NCBI GenBank assembly: GCA_052273625.1
Contig: DAVZHW010000003.1
Coordinates: 100,544 to 164,543, forward strand
Source: Fimenecus sp052273625
GTDB taxonomy: Bacteria; Bacillota; Clostridia; Oscillospirales; Acutalibacteraceae
Direction of reading: 5' to 3'
DNA: 64,000 nucleotides
A program made the translations under genes and the position numbers. This document shows, piece by piece, positions 41,473-49,128 of the stretch. The notes beneath the pieces are model-generated. The model saw only the letters and a list, made by a program, of their open reading frames with translations. It had not been told where the DNA came from and searched no databases. The stretch's first letter is position 1, and the number at the start of each line of letters is the position of its first letter.

Positions 41473-42570
41473 ATGGAATTATCTTTGAGAAACCCTGAAG
41501 AATGTGCATTTGACGCAATTTCTTTGGGAGAAATAATGTTAAGACTTGATCCCGGCGACGGAAGAATAAGAACCACACGCTCGTTCAGAGCTTGGGAGGG
41601 CGGCGGAGAGTATAATGTCGCAAGAGGACTTCGCCGTTGCTTTGGACTTAAAACTTCTGCTGTTACGGCTCTTGCCGATAATGAAGTAGGCAGACTTATT
41701 GAGGACTTTATGCTTCAAGGCGGAGTAGACACATCTCTTATTAAATGGGTAAAATATGACGGTATCGGCAGAACTGTCAGAAACGGCTTGAATTTTACCG
41801 AGAGAGGCTTCGGCGTAAGAGGCGCTGTCGGCGTGTCAGACAGGGGAAATACCGCTGTTTCCAAGCTTAAAGCAGGCGATATTGACTGGGATTACATCTT
41901 CGGTACTCTCGGTGTTCGTTGGCTTCATACCGGCGGAATTTTTGCCGCACTTTCAGAAACAACTTCGCAGGTTGTTATCGAAGCGGTTAAGACTGCTAAA
42001 AAATACGGTACGGTTGTGTCCTACGACCTTAACTATCGTCCGTCTCTTTGGAATGACATCGGCGGTAAGGCAAAGGCTCAAGAAGTCAATAAGGAAATAG
42101 CAAAATACATTGATGTTATGATTGGCAACGAGGAGGACTTCACAGCTTGTCTCGGATTTGAAATCGAGGGAAATGACGAAAATCTTAAATCCCTTAACAT
42201 CGACGGTTATAAAAAGATGCTCGGAGAGGTTTGTAAGACTTACCCGAATTTCAAGGTGATTGCGACTACTCTTCGTACAGTTAAGACCGCAACCGTAAAC
42301 GATTGGTCGGCAATTTGCTATGCAGACGGCAAGATTTACAACGGACTTTCGTTGCCGGGACTTGAAATTTATGACAGAGTCGGCGGCGGCGACAGCTTTG
42401 CTTCGGGACTCATTTACGGTCTTATCACAACAGGAGATCCTCAAACAGCCGTTAACTACGGTGTTGCACACGGTGCGCTTGCAATGACCACACCCGGTGA
42501 TACGTCTATGGCATCACTTAAAGAAGTGGAGAAGATAGTGTCCGGCGCAGGTGCAAGGGTAGACAGATAA
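41473..42570 (+). CDS. kdgK: 2-keto-3-deoxygluconate kinase (PfkB family)
   Basis: A 365-residue PfkB-family carbohydrate kinase. The N-terminal SLGEIMLRLDPGDGRIRTTRSF start matches KdgK-type kinases, with the GGGEYNVARGL substrate motif (~38-48) and the catalytic RVGGGDSFASG (~302-312) with Asp as base. In context it phosphorylates the 2-keto-3-deoxygluconate made by UxuA to KDPG. It has a larger middle region than typical KdgK (~310-340 residues). Confidence 0.88.
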   Translation: MELSLRNPEECAFDAISLGEIMLRLDPGDGRIRTTRSFRAWEGGGEYNVARGLRRCFGLKTSAVTALADNEVGRLIEDFMLQGGVDTSLIKWVKYDGIGRTVRNGLNFTERGFGVRGAVGVSDRGNTAVSKLKAGDIDWDYIFGTLGVRWLHTGGIFAALSETTSQVVIEAVKTAKKYGTVVSYDLNYRPSLWNDIGGKAKAQEVNKEIAKYIDVMIGNEEDFTACLGFEIEGNDENLKSLNIDGYKKMLGEVCKTYPNFKVIATTLRTVKTATVNDWSAICYADGKIYNGLSLPGLEIYDRVGGGDSFASGLIYGLITTGDPQTAVNYGVAHGALAMTTPGDTSMASLKEVEKIVSGAGARVDR

Positions 42571-42616
42571 ATATTGTGCTTTGACGGCTCAAAATATCGG
42601 CGAGCTGTTTTATGCC

Positions 42617-42645
42617 TTGTATTGCGGATAAATATTTGTTATAAT
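42617..42645 (+). promoter_or_regulatory. Promoter of eda-pduL
   Basis: TTGTAT (42617-42622), 17-bp spacer, TATAAT (42640-42645). An imperfect hairpin (about 42664-42687) lies in the leader before the eda ribosome site. The aldolase and phosphotransacylase can thus be transcribed apart from the uxuA unit. Confidence 0.65.
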
Positions 42646-42705
42646 ATCAAAGTTGTAATTTTGTACGGCAGGAGTTATGCTCTACCGTTAAATAGGAGAT
42701 AAAAA

Positions 42706-43359
42706 ATGGATAAGGAAAAAATACTTACTAAAATTCAGGACTGCGGTATTGTTGCAGTTGTTCGTGCCGAGTCTGTTGACAAGGCTATAAGAATTACAGA
42801 TGCTTGTCTTGAGGGCGGAGTTGCCGCTATCGAGCTTACCTTTACCGTTCCGCACGCCGATAAGGTTATCGAGGAACTTGCAAAGCGTTATACACCCGAT
42901 GAGATTATCCTCGGCGCAGGTACTGTTCTTGACGCTACAACCGCAAGAATAGCAATGCTTTCGGGCGCACAGTATATTGTAAGTCCTGCTCTTGACTTGG
43001 ACACCTTGCATCTTTGCAACCGCTACAGAGTTCCTATGATGCCCGGCATTATGACAGTCAGAGACGGTCTTATCGCTATGGAAAACGGTGCGGATATTCT
43101 CAAGGTATTCCCCGCAGACCTCTTTGGACCGAAGATTATCAAAGATATTAAAGGACCTATCCCGTATGCTAAAATGATGCCCACGGGCGGAGTTAACGCA
43201 GATAATGTCGGAGAGTGGATAAAAGCAGGCGCAGTTGCAGTAGGTGCAGGTTCATCACTTACCGCAGGTGCAAAAACAGGCGATTATAAGCAAATAACCG
43301 AAACAGGTAAAAAGTTTGTTGCCAATATCAAGGCAGCAAGAGCCGAGTTGGGTTTATAA
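42706..43359 (+). CDS. eda: KDPG/KHG aldolase
   Basis: A 217-residue class I aldolase that cleaves 2-keto-3-deoxy-6-phosphogluconate to pyruvate and glyceraldehyde-3-phosphate. Catalytic Glu in AIELTF (~44), Schiff-base Lys in ILKVFPAD (~129), and phosphate-binding MPTGGVN (~157) are intact. It completes the hexuronate route begun by UxuA and KdgK. Confidence 0.94.
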   Translation: MDKEKILTKIQDCGIVAVVRAESVDKAIRITDACLEGGVAAIELTFTVPHADKVIEELAKRYTPDEIILGAGTVLDATTARIAMLSGAQYIVSPALDLDTLHLCNRYRVPMMPGIMTVRDGLIAMENGADILKVFPADLFGPKIIKDIKGPIPYAKMMPTGGVNADNVGEWIKAGAVAVGAGSSLTAGAKTGDYKQITETGKKFVANIKAARAELGL

Positions 43360-43383
43360 TACAATAAGAGAAGGTATTTAGAA

Positions 43384-43959
43384 ATGGAAAAAACAGTTTT
43401 AGTTGAAACATCGGCACGCCATGTTCATGTAACACAGGAGGCTCTCGAAGTTCTTTTCGGCGAAGGCTATGAGCTTACAAAGAAGAAGGATCTTTCACAG
43501 CCCGGTCAGTACGCTTGTGAGGAGAGAGTACAGGTGATCGGTGAAAAATCATCTTTCCCGGCTGTTTCAATTCTCGGACCTGTCAGAAGTGCTTGCCAGG
43601 TTGAAATTTCAGCTTCCGACGCTCGTTCAATCGGCGTTAAGGCTCCCGTAAGAGAGTCGGGCGATATCGCAGGCAGCGGTGCTTGCAAGCTTGTAGGCCC
43701 TAAAGGTGAGCTTGAGCTTAAAGAGGGCGTTATCGTTGCAAAGCGTCATATACATATGACTCCCGAAGACGCTGAAAAGTACGGTCTTAAAGATAAGCAG
43801 GTTGTATCTGTTAAAATTGATTCTGCAGAGCGTTCACTTGTTTTCGGTGACACAGTTGTAAGAGTAAACCCTCAGTATGCTCTTGCAATGCACATTGATA
43901 CAGACGAGGCAAACGCAGTTCTTGCACCCGCAGGTGTTATGGGTATAATTCTCGACTGA
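43384..43959 (+). CDS. pduL: PduL-type phosphate acyltransferase
   Basis: A 191-residue PduL-family phosphotransacylase exchanging phosphate and CoA on short acyl groups. Both zinc-binding motifs are present: ARHVHVT (~11-17) and KRHIHMT (~119-125). There is no N-terminal microcompartment-targeting extension and no shell-protein gene nearby, so a free cytosolic acetyl-CoA/acetyl phosphate function is likely, converting sugar-derived acetyl-CoA for ATP formation. It follows eda by 24 bases and precedes a terminator. Confidence 0.9.
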   Translation: MEKTVLVETSARHVHVTQEALEVLFGEGYELTKKKDLSQPGQYACEERVQVIGEKSSFPAVSILGPVRSACQVEISASDARSIGVKAPVRESGDIAGSGACKLVGPKGELELKEGVIVAKRHIHMTPEDAEKYGLKDKQVVSVKIDSAERSLVFGDTVVRVNPQYALAMHIDTDEANAVLAPAGVMGIILD

Positions 43960-43974
43960 TTTAATTGTAAAATT

Positions 43975-44009
43975 ACGGGATACTCTCAAAAGAGGGTATC
44001 CCGTTTTTG
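43975..44009 (+). terminator. Terminator after pduL
   Basis: A 13-bp stem with one wobble pair (43975-43987 with 43992-44004), AAAA loop and TTTTT tail. Confidence 0.9.
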
Positions 44010-44030
44010 TATGTAAGAATTAAAACATAA

Positions 44031-44058
44031 AGAAAAAACGCTCACCATTGGTGAGCGT
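44031..44058 (-). terminator. Terminator of rpmB
   Basis: On the minus strand a 9-bp stem (44050-44058 with 44038-44046) with a 3-nt loop is followed by TTTTTT, 20 bases beyond the rpmB stop. Confidence 0.85.
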
Positions 44059-44078
44059 AAGTTCATTCAGCAATTAAG

Positions 44079-44264
44079 TTAAGCTCTTGTAACCTTGCCT
44101 GAACGAAGGCAACGAGTGCAAGCATAAACTCTTTTAGGAGAGCCGTTTACGATTGCTCTAACTCTTTTTACATTAGGCTTCCAAGTTCTGTTAGAACGTC
44201 TGTGTGAGTGAGAAACTTTAATGCCGAAAGCAACATCTTTTCCGCAGAATTCACATTTTGCCAT
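44079..44264 (-). CDS. rpmB: 50S ribosomal protein L28
   Basis: A 61-residue L28 of the zinc-binding (C+) form: CEFC at residues 4-7 and CTRC near 52-55. The frame extends 4 codons upstream but MAKC at 44264 is the conserved start and is preceded by GGAGGTG. A stand-alone gene on the minus strand. Confidence 0.95.
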   Translation of the reverse strand: MAKCEFCGKDVAFGIKVSHSHRRSNRTWKPNVKRVRAIVNGSPKRVYACTRCLRSGKVTRA

Positions 44265-44300
44265 AGTGCGAGGCACCTCCTTTAATCATTAACAGACAGT

Positions 44301-44329
44301 ATTTTAACAGAATATTTAACTAAATGCAA
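44301..44329 (-). promoter_or_regulatory. Promoter of rpmB
   Basis: Read on the minus strand: TTGCAT (44329-44324), 17-bp spacer, TAAAAT (44306-44301), about 37 bases before the start codon. Confidence 0.7.
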
Positions 44330-44451
44330 GCCTTTTTACAAAAAAATATAAAAAAATTGCTCTTTTTTCCTTTTTAACCAATAAAACAGAGAAATAAACG
44401 GCGGTAGTAAAATATTTTGCTTGAAAATTTATAAAAATATTAAAAAAACAC

Positions 44452-44480
44452 TTGCATTTTTACACAGTATCATATATAAT
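44452..44480 (+). promoter_or_regulatory. Promoter of recA
   Basis: TTGCAT (44452-44457), 17-bp spacer, TATAAT (44475-44480). The predicted transcription start lies about where the SOS-box-like sequence at 44489-44502 begins. Confidence 0.75.
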
Positions 44481-44488
44481 TTAGAAAA

Positions 44489-44502
44489 CGAACATTTGTG
44501 CG
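44489..44502 (+). promoter_or_regulatory. Candidate LexA (SOS) box of recA
   Basis: CGAACATTTGTGCG resembles the Gram-positive SOS box (CGAAC, 4 bases, GTTCG) with one mismatch in the right half-site. It sits just after the -10 box, an ideal place for repression. Confidence 0.55.
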
Positions 44503-44519
44503 ATTGTGAGGTTAAAATA

Positions 44520-45647
44520 ATGGCACCTAAAAACAGTATATCAAAAAATGATAATAAAAAGAAAGCTCTTGAAACTGCTCTTTCACAGATTGAGAAAAAA
44601 TACGGCGAGGGCGCAATTATGCGTTTGGGCGAGGGTAACGCTCTTAATATCGAGGCAATTCCCACAGGCTCAATAGCTCTTGATGCCGCAACAGGTATCG
44701 GCGGCTTCCCGAAAGGCAGAATTATTGAAATATACGGCCCTGAATCCTCAGGTAAAACAACTCTTGCACTCCACGCTGTTGCCGAGGCTCAGAGGGCAGG
44801 CGGTGAGGCGGCTTTTGTTGACGCCGAACACGCTCTTGATCCTATTTACGCACATAATCTCGGCGTCGATGTTGATTCGTTGCTTGTTTCACAGCCCGAT
44901 GACGGTGAACAGGCTCTTGAAATTGTTGAACAGCTTGCTCGCTCGGGCGCACTTGACATAATTGTTGTTGACTCTGTTGCCGCACTTGTACCGAGAGCGG
45001 AAATTGACGGTGAAATGGGCGACAGTCACATGGGCGCACACGCAAGACTTATGTCACAGGCTATGCGTAAATTGGCAGGCGTAATTTCCAAATCCAATAC
45101 AATAATCATTTTCATTAACCAGCTTCGCGAAAAGGTGGGCGTTGTTTTCGGAAATCCCGAAACCACAACTGGCGGTCGTGCGCTTAAGTTCTATGCAAGT
45201 ATTCGTATGGATGTACGCAGAACAGAATCTCTCAAGGGAACGAACGGCGAATTTATCGGCTCGCATACAAAAGTAAAAATAGTTAAAAATAAAGTTGCTC
45301 CTCCCTTTAAGACCGCTGAATTTGATATTATGTTCGGCGAGGGCATTTCAAGAGAGAGCGAACTTGTTGATATGGCTGTTAATATGGATATTATGAAGAA
45401 GAGCGGTGCGTGGTTCTCTTATGGTGATGTAAGAGTCGGACAGGGCAGAGAGAATACCAAGCAGTACCTTAGAGATAATCCTGAAATTGCTAACGAAATC
45501 GAAGCTAAAATCAGAGAGAAGATTGAAGAGTCGAGAAATAAGACCGATGATTTCGACGGTGAAGATGAGGTTATCGCTTATAAGCCTGTCGTTACAACTA
45601 AGGATGAAGCAAGGGCTAAAATTGACATTATTGTTGATGACGAATAA
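44520..45647 (+). CDS. recA: Recombinase RecA
   Basis: A 375-residue RecA for homologous recombination and SOS induction. Walker A GPESSGKTT (~71-79), the MGDSHMGAHARLMSQAMRKL loop-1 region, and FINQLREKVGVVFGNPETTTGG (~195-216) with L2. ATG 44520 begins MAPKNS; an upstream in-frame ATG at 44421 would include the promoter and SOS box and is rejected. C-terminal tail is acidic as usual. recX follows by 2 bases. Confidence 0.97.
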   Translation: MAPKNSISKNDNKKKALETALSQIEKKYGEGAIMRLGEGNALNIEAIPTGSIALDAATGIGGFPKGRIIEIYGPESSGKTTLALHAVAEAQRAGGEAAFVDAEHALDPIYAHNLGVDVDSLLVSQPDDGEQALEIVEQLARSGALDIIVVDSVAALVPRAEIDGEMGDSHMGAHARLMSQAMRKLAGVISKSNTIIIFINQLREKVGVVFGNPETTTGGRALKFYASIRMDVRRTESLKGTNGEFIGSHTKVKIVKNKVAPPFKTAEFDIMFGEGISRESELVDMAVNMDIMKKSGAWFSYGDVRVGQGRENTKQYLRDNPEIANEIEAKIREKIEESRNKTDDFDGEDEVIAYKPVVTTKDEARAKIDIIVDDE

Positions 45648-45649
45648 TT

Positions 45650-46288
45650 ATGGAGCTTAGCGTAAAATCCGGAAAAGCGCAGAAGATACATATTTATATC
45701 GACGGTGAATACAAAATGACCGTTGACAGTAACTTCTGGTATTCTGAAAAATGGCATAAATTAAATATTATAGACGAAGAGGAGTTGACTGAGCTTGAAT
45801 GCTCGGTCAACTCCCGTCGTGCTTTCTTAAACGGAATGAACTTGCTATCCCGTCGTGCACATTCAAAAAAGGAGCTTATTACAAAGCTATCACAAAAGTA
45901 TCCCAAAGAGGCGGCACAGTCGGCTGTTGACAGGCTCGAGGAGCTTCGGCTTATTGATGATAAAGCCTTTGCAGAGCTTTATGCACAAGAGCTGTACGAA
46001 CGAAAAAAATACAGTCCTAATAGAATTGAGCAGGAGTTGAAATTAAAAGGTATTACTTCGGAAATTGCAAACGAAACAGTAAAATCACTTGACAAAGACG
46101 ATTTTAATCGTATTATATTATTGTTGAGTTCAAAATACCGCAATAAGCTGTCCGACGAAAAAAACATCAAACGGACAATAAACGGCTTGATGAGAATGGG
46201 TTATTCCTATTCCGATATTAAAAAGGCGTTGAATGAGGTTGCGGATACGGACAATGACTTGAAAGGCTATGGTAATTACTATGAGTAA
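45650..46288 (+). CDS. recX: RecA regulator RecX
   Basis: A 212-residue all-helical RecX that modulates RecA filaments. Three-helix repeats with AFLNGMNLLSRRAHSKKELITKL (~58-80) and RLIDDKAFAELYAQE (~104-118) are typical. It overlaps rimO by 8 bases (from ATG 46281). Co-transcription with recA keeps it under the same SOS control. Confidence 0.92.
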   Translation: MELSVKSGKAQKIHIYIDGEYKMTVDSNFWYSEKWHKLNIIDEEELTELECSVNSRRAFLNGMNLLSRRAHSKKELITKLSQKYPKEAAQSAVDRLEELRLIDDKAFAELYAQELYERKKYSPNRIEQELKLKGITSEIANETVKSLDKDDFNRIILLLSSKYRNKLSDEKNIKRTINGLMRMGYSYSDIKKALNEVADTDNDLKGYGNYYE

Positions 46289-47609
46289 AAAAATAGGTAT
46301 GATTTCACTCGGCTGCCCTAAAAATCAGGTTGATGCCGAAATTATGCTTGCCCGTCTTGCCCAAAACGGATTTGAAATTACAGATGATGTTGACGGTGCA
46401 GATGCTGTAATCATCAACACCTGTGGTTTTATTGAGGACGCTAAAAAAGAAGCAATTGAAAACATACTTGATATGATCGAGCTTAAAAATGAGGGCATTA
46501 TAGGCAAGATAATCGTTACAGGGTGCCTTGCCGAGAGGTATAGAGAGGAAATCGCAAAGGAATTTCCCGAGGTCGATGCGGTTGTAGGTATCGGCTCGAA
46601 TAGTGAAATTTGTGAGATATGCGAAAAGGTTTTGGAGTCCGACGAAGCTATCGAGAGCTTTGCGGATAAAACCTGCTTGCCGCTAAACGGTGAGAGAATG
46701 CTTACAACTCCGTCATATTTTGCTTATCTTAAAATCGCAGAGGGCTGTTCAAACCACTGTACTTATTGTGCAATTCCCTCAATCAGAGGCGAATTCCGTT
46801 CAAGACAGCCCGAGGATATAATCAAAGAGGCTCAGGATCTTGTTCGTTCGGGCGTAAAGGAAATTGTTGTTGTCGCACAGGACACTACGAGATACGGTGA
46901 GGATTTGTACGGCAAATCGGCACTTCCCACACTTTTGACTTCACTCTCAAAAATTGAGGGCTTGGAGTGGATAAGAGTTCTCTATTGCTATCCCGAAAGA
47001 ATCACCGACGAACTTATAGACGCCGTTGCGAATAATGACAAGATAGTTAAATATTTTGATATTCCGATTCAGCACGCAAGCGCACCTGTTCTTAAACGAA
47101 TGAACCGTGTAGGCGATATGGACAGCTTGCTTTCACTTATCAAAAAAATAAGAACAAAAATCCCTGATGTTGTATTGAGAACAACTCTTATTACAGGTTT
47201 CCCCGGTGAAACAGAGGAGGATTTTGAAACATTGTCGGAATTTGTCGAAGAAGCGCAATTTGACAGACTTGGTTGCTTTGCTTACTCGGCAGAAGAGGGA
47301 ACACCTGCGGCAAGGCTTCCCGACCAAATTGACGAAGATATTAAGAAAGAGCGTGGCGAAACGATAATGGAACAGCAGTTCCGTATCTTTGAAAAGCTCA
47401 ATGAACAAAATATCGGTAAAGTTTTGCGCACGGTTGTTGAGGGCTATGACGCTTATACAGACTCGTATTACGGCAGAACATGGCGTGATGCCCCCGAAAT
47501 TGACGGTACTGTTAACTTTACTTGCGGATATGAATTAAATGAGGGCGATTTTGTGGATGTTGAGATAATGGGTATAAACGAATACGATTTAATCGGAGAA
47601 GTAGTATGA
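46281..47609 (+). CDS. rimO: Ribosomal protein S12 methylthiotransferase RimO
   Basis: A 442-residue radical-SAM enzyme that methylthiolates Asp of S12. N-terminal MTTase domain (start KKIGMISLGCPKN with the first Cys of the auxiliary cluster), radical-SAM CxxxCxxC in GCSNHCTYCAIPSIRG (~155-170), and C-terminal TRAM domain. ATG 46281 gives the family-typical start; ATG 46269, nearly touching GAAAGG, is less likely. It overlaps pgsA by 4 bases. Confidence 0.93.
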   Translation: MSKKIGMISLGCPKNQVDAEIMLARLAQNGFEITDDVDGADAVIINTCGFIEDAKKEAIENILDMIELKNEGIIGKIIVTGCLAERYREEIAKEFPEVDAVVGIGSNSEICEICEKVLESDEAIESFADKTCLPLNGERMLTTPSYFAYLKIAEGCSNHCTYCAIPSIRGEFRSRQPEDIIKEAQDLVRSGVKEIVVVAQDTTRYGEDLYGKSALPTLLTSLSKIEGLEWIRVLYCYPERITDELIDAVANNDKIVKYFDIPIQHASAPVLKRMNRVGDMDSLLSLIKKIRTKIPDVVLRTTLITGFPGETEEDFETLSEFVEEAQFDRLGCFAYSAEEGTPAARLPDQIDEDIKKERGETIMEQQFRIFEKLNEQNIGKVLRTVVEGYDAYTDSYYGRTWRDAPEIDGTVNFTCGYELNEGDFVDVEIMGINEYDLIGEVV

Positions 47610-48208
47610 AATTAAACACACCCAACAAGCTCACCATAGCTCGAATGATTATCACACCCGTTTATCTTGCGGTAATTCTTTGGGAAGGCTTACCGCATAG
47701 GTTTTTAATTGCAACGCTGATATTTTCCGTTGCGGCGATAACCGATGCAATAGACGGTAAGCTTGCACGGAAAAACGGCGAGATAACCAATTTCGGAAAA
47801 CTCCTTGACCCGATAGCAGATAAGGTGCTGACAACCTCGGCGCTGCTTGCTTTAATGGAAATGGGACTTTGCAACATTTGGATCGTTATGATAGTCCTCA
47901 CAAGGGAGTTTGCCATTGCGTCAATAAGGATGATAGCCGCTTCAAACGGAACGGTTATCCCTGCGAACATCTGGGGTAAGCTCAAAACAGTCAGTCAAAT
48001 GACATTTACGATTGTCATAATGCTGCTTTGCGAGGTTGACTACATAATCAACGGCGTTTTACATTCAAATTGCCTTGAGAAATTGCCTGCTTGGCTCACT
48101 CTTTCCAATGTTTCCAACGGACTTTTGTGGATAACAGCGGTACTTACGGTAATTTCAGGCATAATATATATAAAAGACAGTAAAAATTCGATTGATTATT
48201 CAAAATAA
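47606..48208 (+). CDS. pgsA: Phosphatidylglycerophosphate synthase PgsA
   Basis: A 200-residue CDP-alcohol phosphatidyltransferase with four to six hydrophobic helices. The catalytic motif (D-G-x2-A-R-x8-G-x3-D-x3-D) is present in DAIDGKLARKNGEITN ... GKLLDPIAD (~51-77). Transfers the phosphatidyl group to glycerol-3-phosphate, giving the precursor of phosphatidylglycerol. Translationally coupled to rimO; last gene of the recA operon. Confidence 0.94.
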   Translation: MKLNTPNKLTIARMIITPVYLAVILWEGLPHRFLIATLIFSVAAITDAIDGKLARKNGEITNFGKLLDPIADKVLTTSALLALMEMGLCNIWIVMIVLTREFAIASIRMIAASNGTVIPANIWGKLKTVSQMTFTIVIMLLCEVDYIINGVLHSNCLEKLPAWLTLSNVSNGLLWITAVLTVISGIIYIKDSKNSIDYSK

Positions 48209-48220
48209 GTATGGTACAAT
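48192..48220 (+). promoter_or_regulatory. Promoter of the cysE-cysS T-box transcript
   Basis: TTGATT (48192-48197), 17-bp spacer, TACAAT (48215-48220). The -35 box lies inside the end of pgsA. Confidence 0.65.
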
Positions 48221-48227
48221 ATATTTG

Positions 48228-48456
48228 TAAAATGCTGTGATTAAGAAGAGTAGTATTTTTCTATGCTTTTAGAGAGAGGGCGTCATCGGCTGAAAGCGCC
48301 TTTAAGACGGGAATTTACGAAGTGCGCTTATGAGCAGGCGAAGGGAATTTCAGTATCTTCGCACGCAGTGGTGCGTTAAAGCCTTTTGAGTTACAAATCG
48401 AAGTGGAACCGCGAATTTTTCGCCTTCGGAGTCGTAAGACTTTGAAGGCGTTTTTA
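48228..48456 (+). ncRNA. T-box riboswitch, cysteine-specific
   Basis: Contains the Stem I AGTA-type bulge (about 48248-48255), the distal AGAGAG...GGCTGAAAGC region (48271-48300), the T-box sequence GTGGAACCGCG (48403-48413) and a terminator (48421-48427 with 48444-48450, T tail). The likely specifier is TGC (Cys) at 48323-48325, followed by a purine and CTTATGAG. Uncharged tRNA-Cys should stop termination and turn on cysE and cysS. Confidence 0.9.
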
Positions 48457-48477
48457 TTTTTTATCGGAGGTGTTTTG

Positions 48478-49128
48478 ATGTTCAAACAGCTAAAAGAGGA
48501 CATTGCAACCGTCAAGGACAGGGACCCTGCCGCAAAGTCAAACGCTGAAATCTTGTTTTTATACCCCGGACTGAAGGCTATAAGAATGCACCGCAAGGCA
48601 CATTGGTTTTGGATGCATAATCATAAATTTATAGCAAGAGCAATATCTCAACGGGCGGTCAGAAAGACAGGAATTGAAATTCATCCTGCCGCAAAAATAG
48701 GGAAAAGATTTTTCATTGATCACGGAACAGGCGTGGTTATAGGAGAGACTACCGAAATCGGCGACGACGTTACACTCTATCAGGGCGTAACGCTCGGCGG
48801 AACAGGTAAAGATGTGGGGAAAAGGCATCCCACAATCGGTAACGGCGTTATGATAGGCGCAGGAGCAAAGGTCTTAGGACCGTTTAAGGTCGGAGACAAT
48901 TCAAATATTGCCGCAGGTGCGGTGGTGCTTGACGAAATACCCGAAAACTGCACGGCTGTCGGCGTTCCGGCAAGGATTGTCAAGCAGTACGGAAAACGAG
49001 TTGACAAGCTTGACCACATTCATATTCCCGACCCCGTGTCGCAGGAGCTTTGCAAAATGTCGGTTAAGATAGATAAATTGCAAAAAGAGCTTGAAGAAGA
49101 AAGGAAGAGGCATAATGAGGATATATAA
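48478..49128 (+). CDS. cysE: Serine O-acetyltransferase CysE
   Basis: A 216-residue serine acetyltransferase making O-acetylserine for cysteine synthesis. N-terminal helical part and C-terminal left-handed beta-helix of hexapeptide repeats (IHPAAKIGKRFFIDHG at ~63; TLGGTGKDVGKRHPTIG). ATG 48478 follows GGAGG correctly; the frame opens upstream to 48403 but that part is the T-box and terminator. Overlaps cysS by 14 bases. The T-box couples it to cysteinyl-tRNA supply. Confidence 0.94.
   Translation: MFKQLKEDIATVKDRDPAAKSNAEILFLYPGLKAIRMHRKAHWFWMHNHKFIARAISQRAVRKTGIEIHPAAKIGKRFFIDHGTGVVIGETTEIGDDVTLYQGVTLGGTGKDVGKRHPTIGNGVMIGAGAKVLGPFKVGDNSNIAAGAVVLDEIPENCTAVGVPARIVKQYGKRVDKLDHIHIPDPVSQELCKMSVKIDKLQKELEEERKRHNEDI

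Noticed and set aside
43384..43959. PduL as sign of a bacterial microcompartment
   Set aside because: No shell proteins, no targeting peptide and no signature enzyme in the window.
44421..44519. Upstream in-frame ATG of recA
   Set aside because: It precedes the promoter and SOS-like box; MAPKNS at 44520 matches RecA starts.
48403..48477. Upstream extension of cysE
   Set aside because: It overlaps the T-box sequence and its terminator; ATG 48478 has GGAGG.
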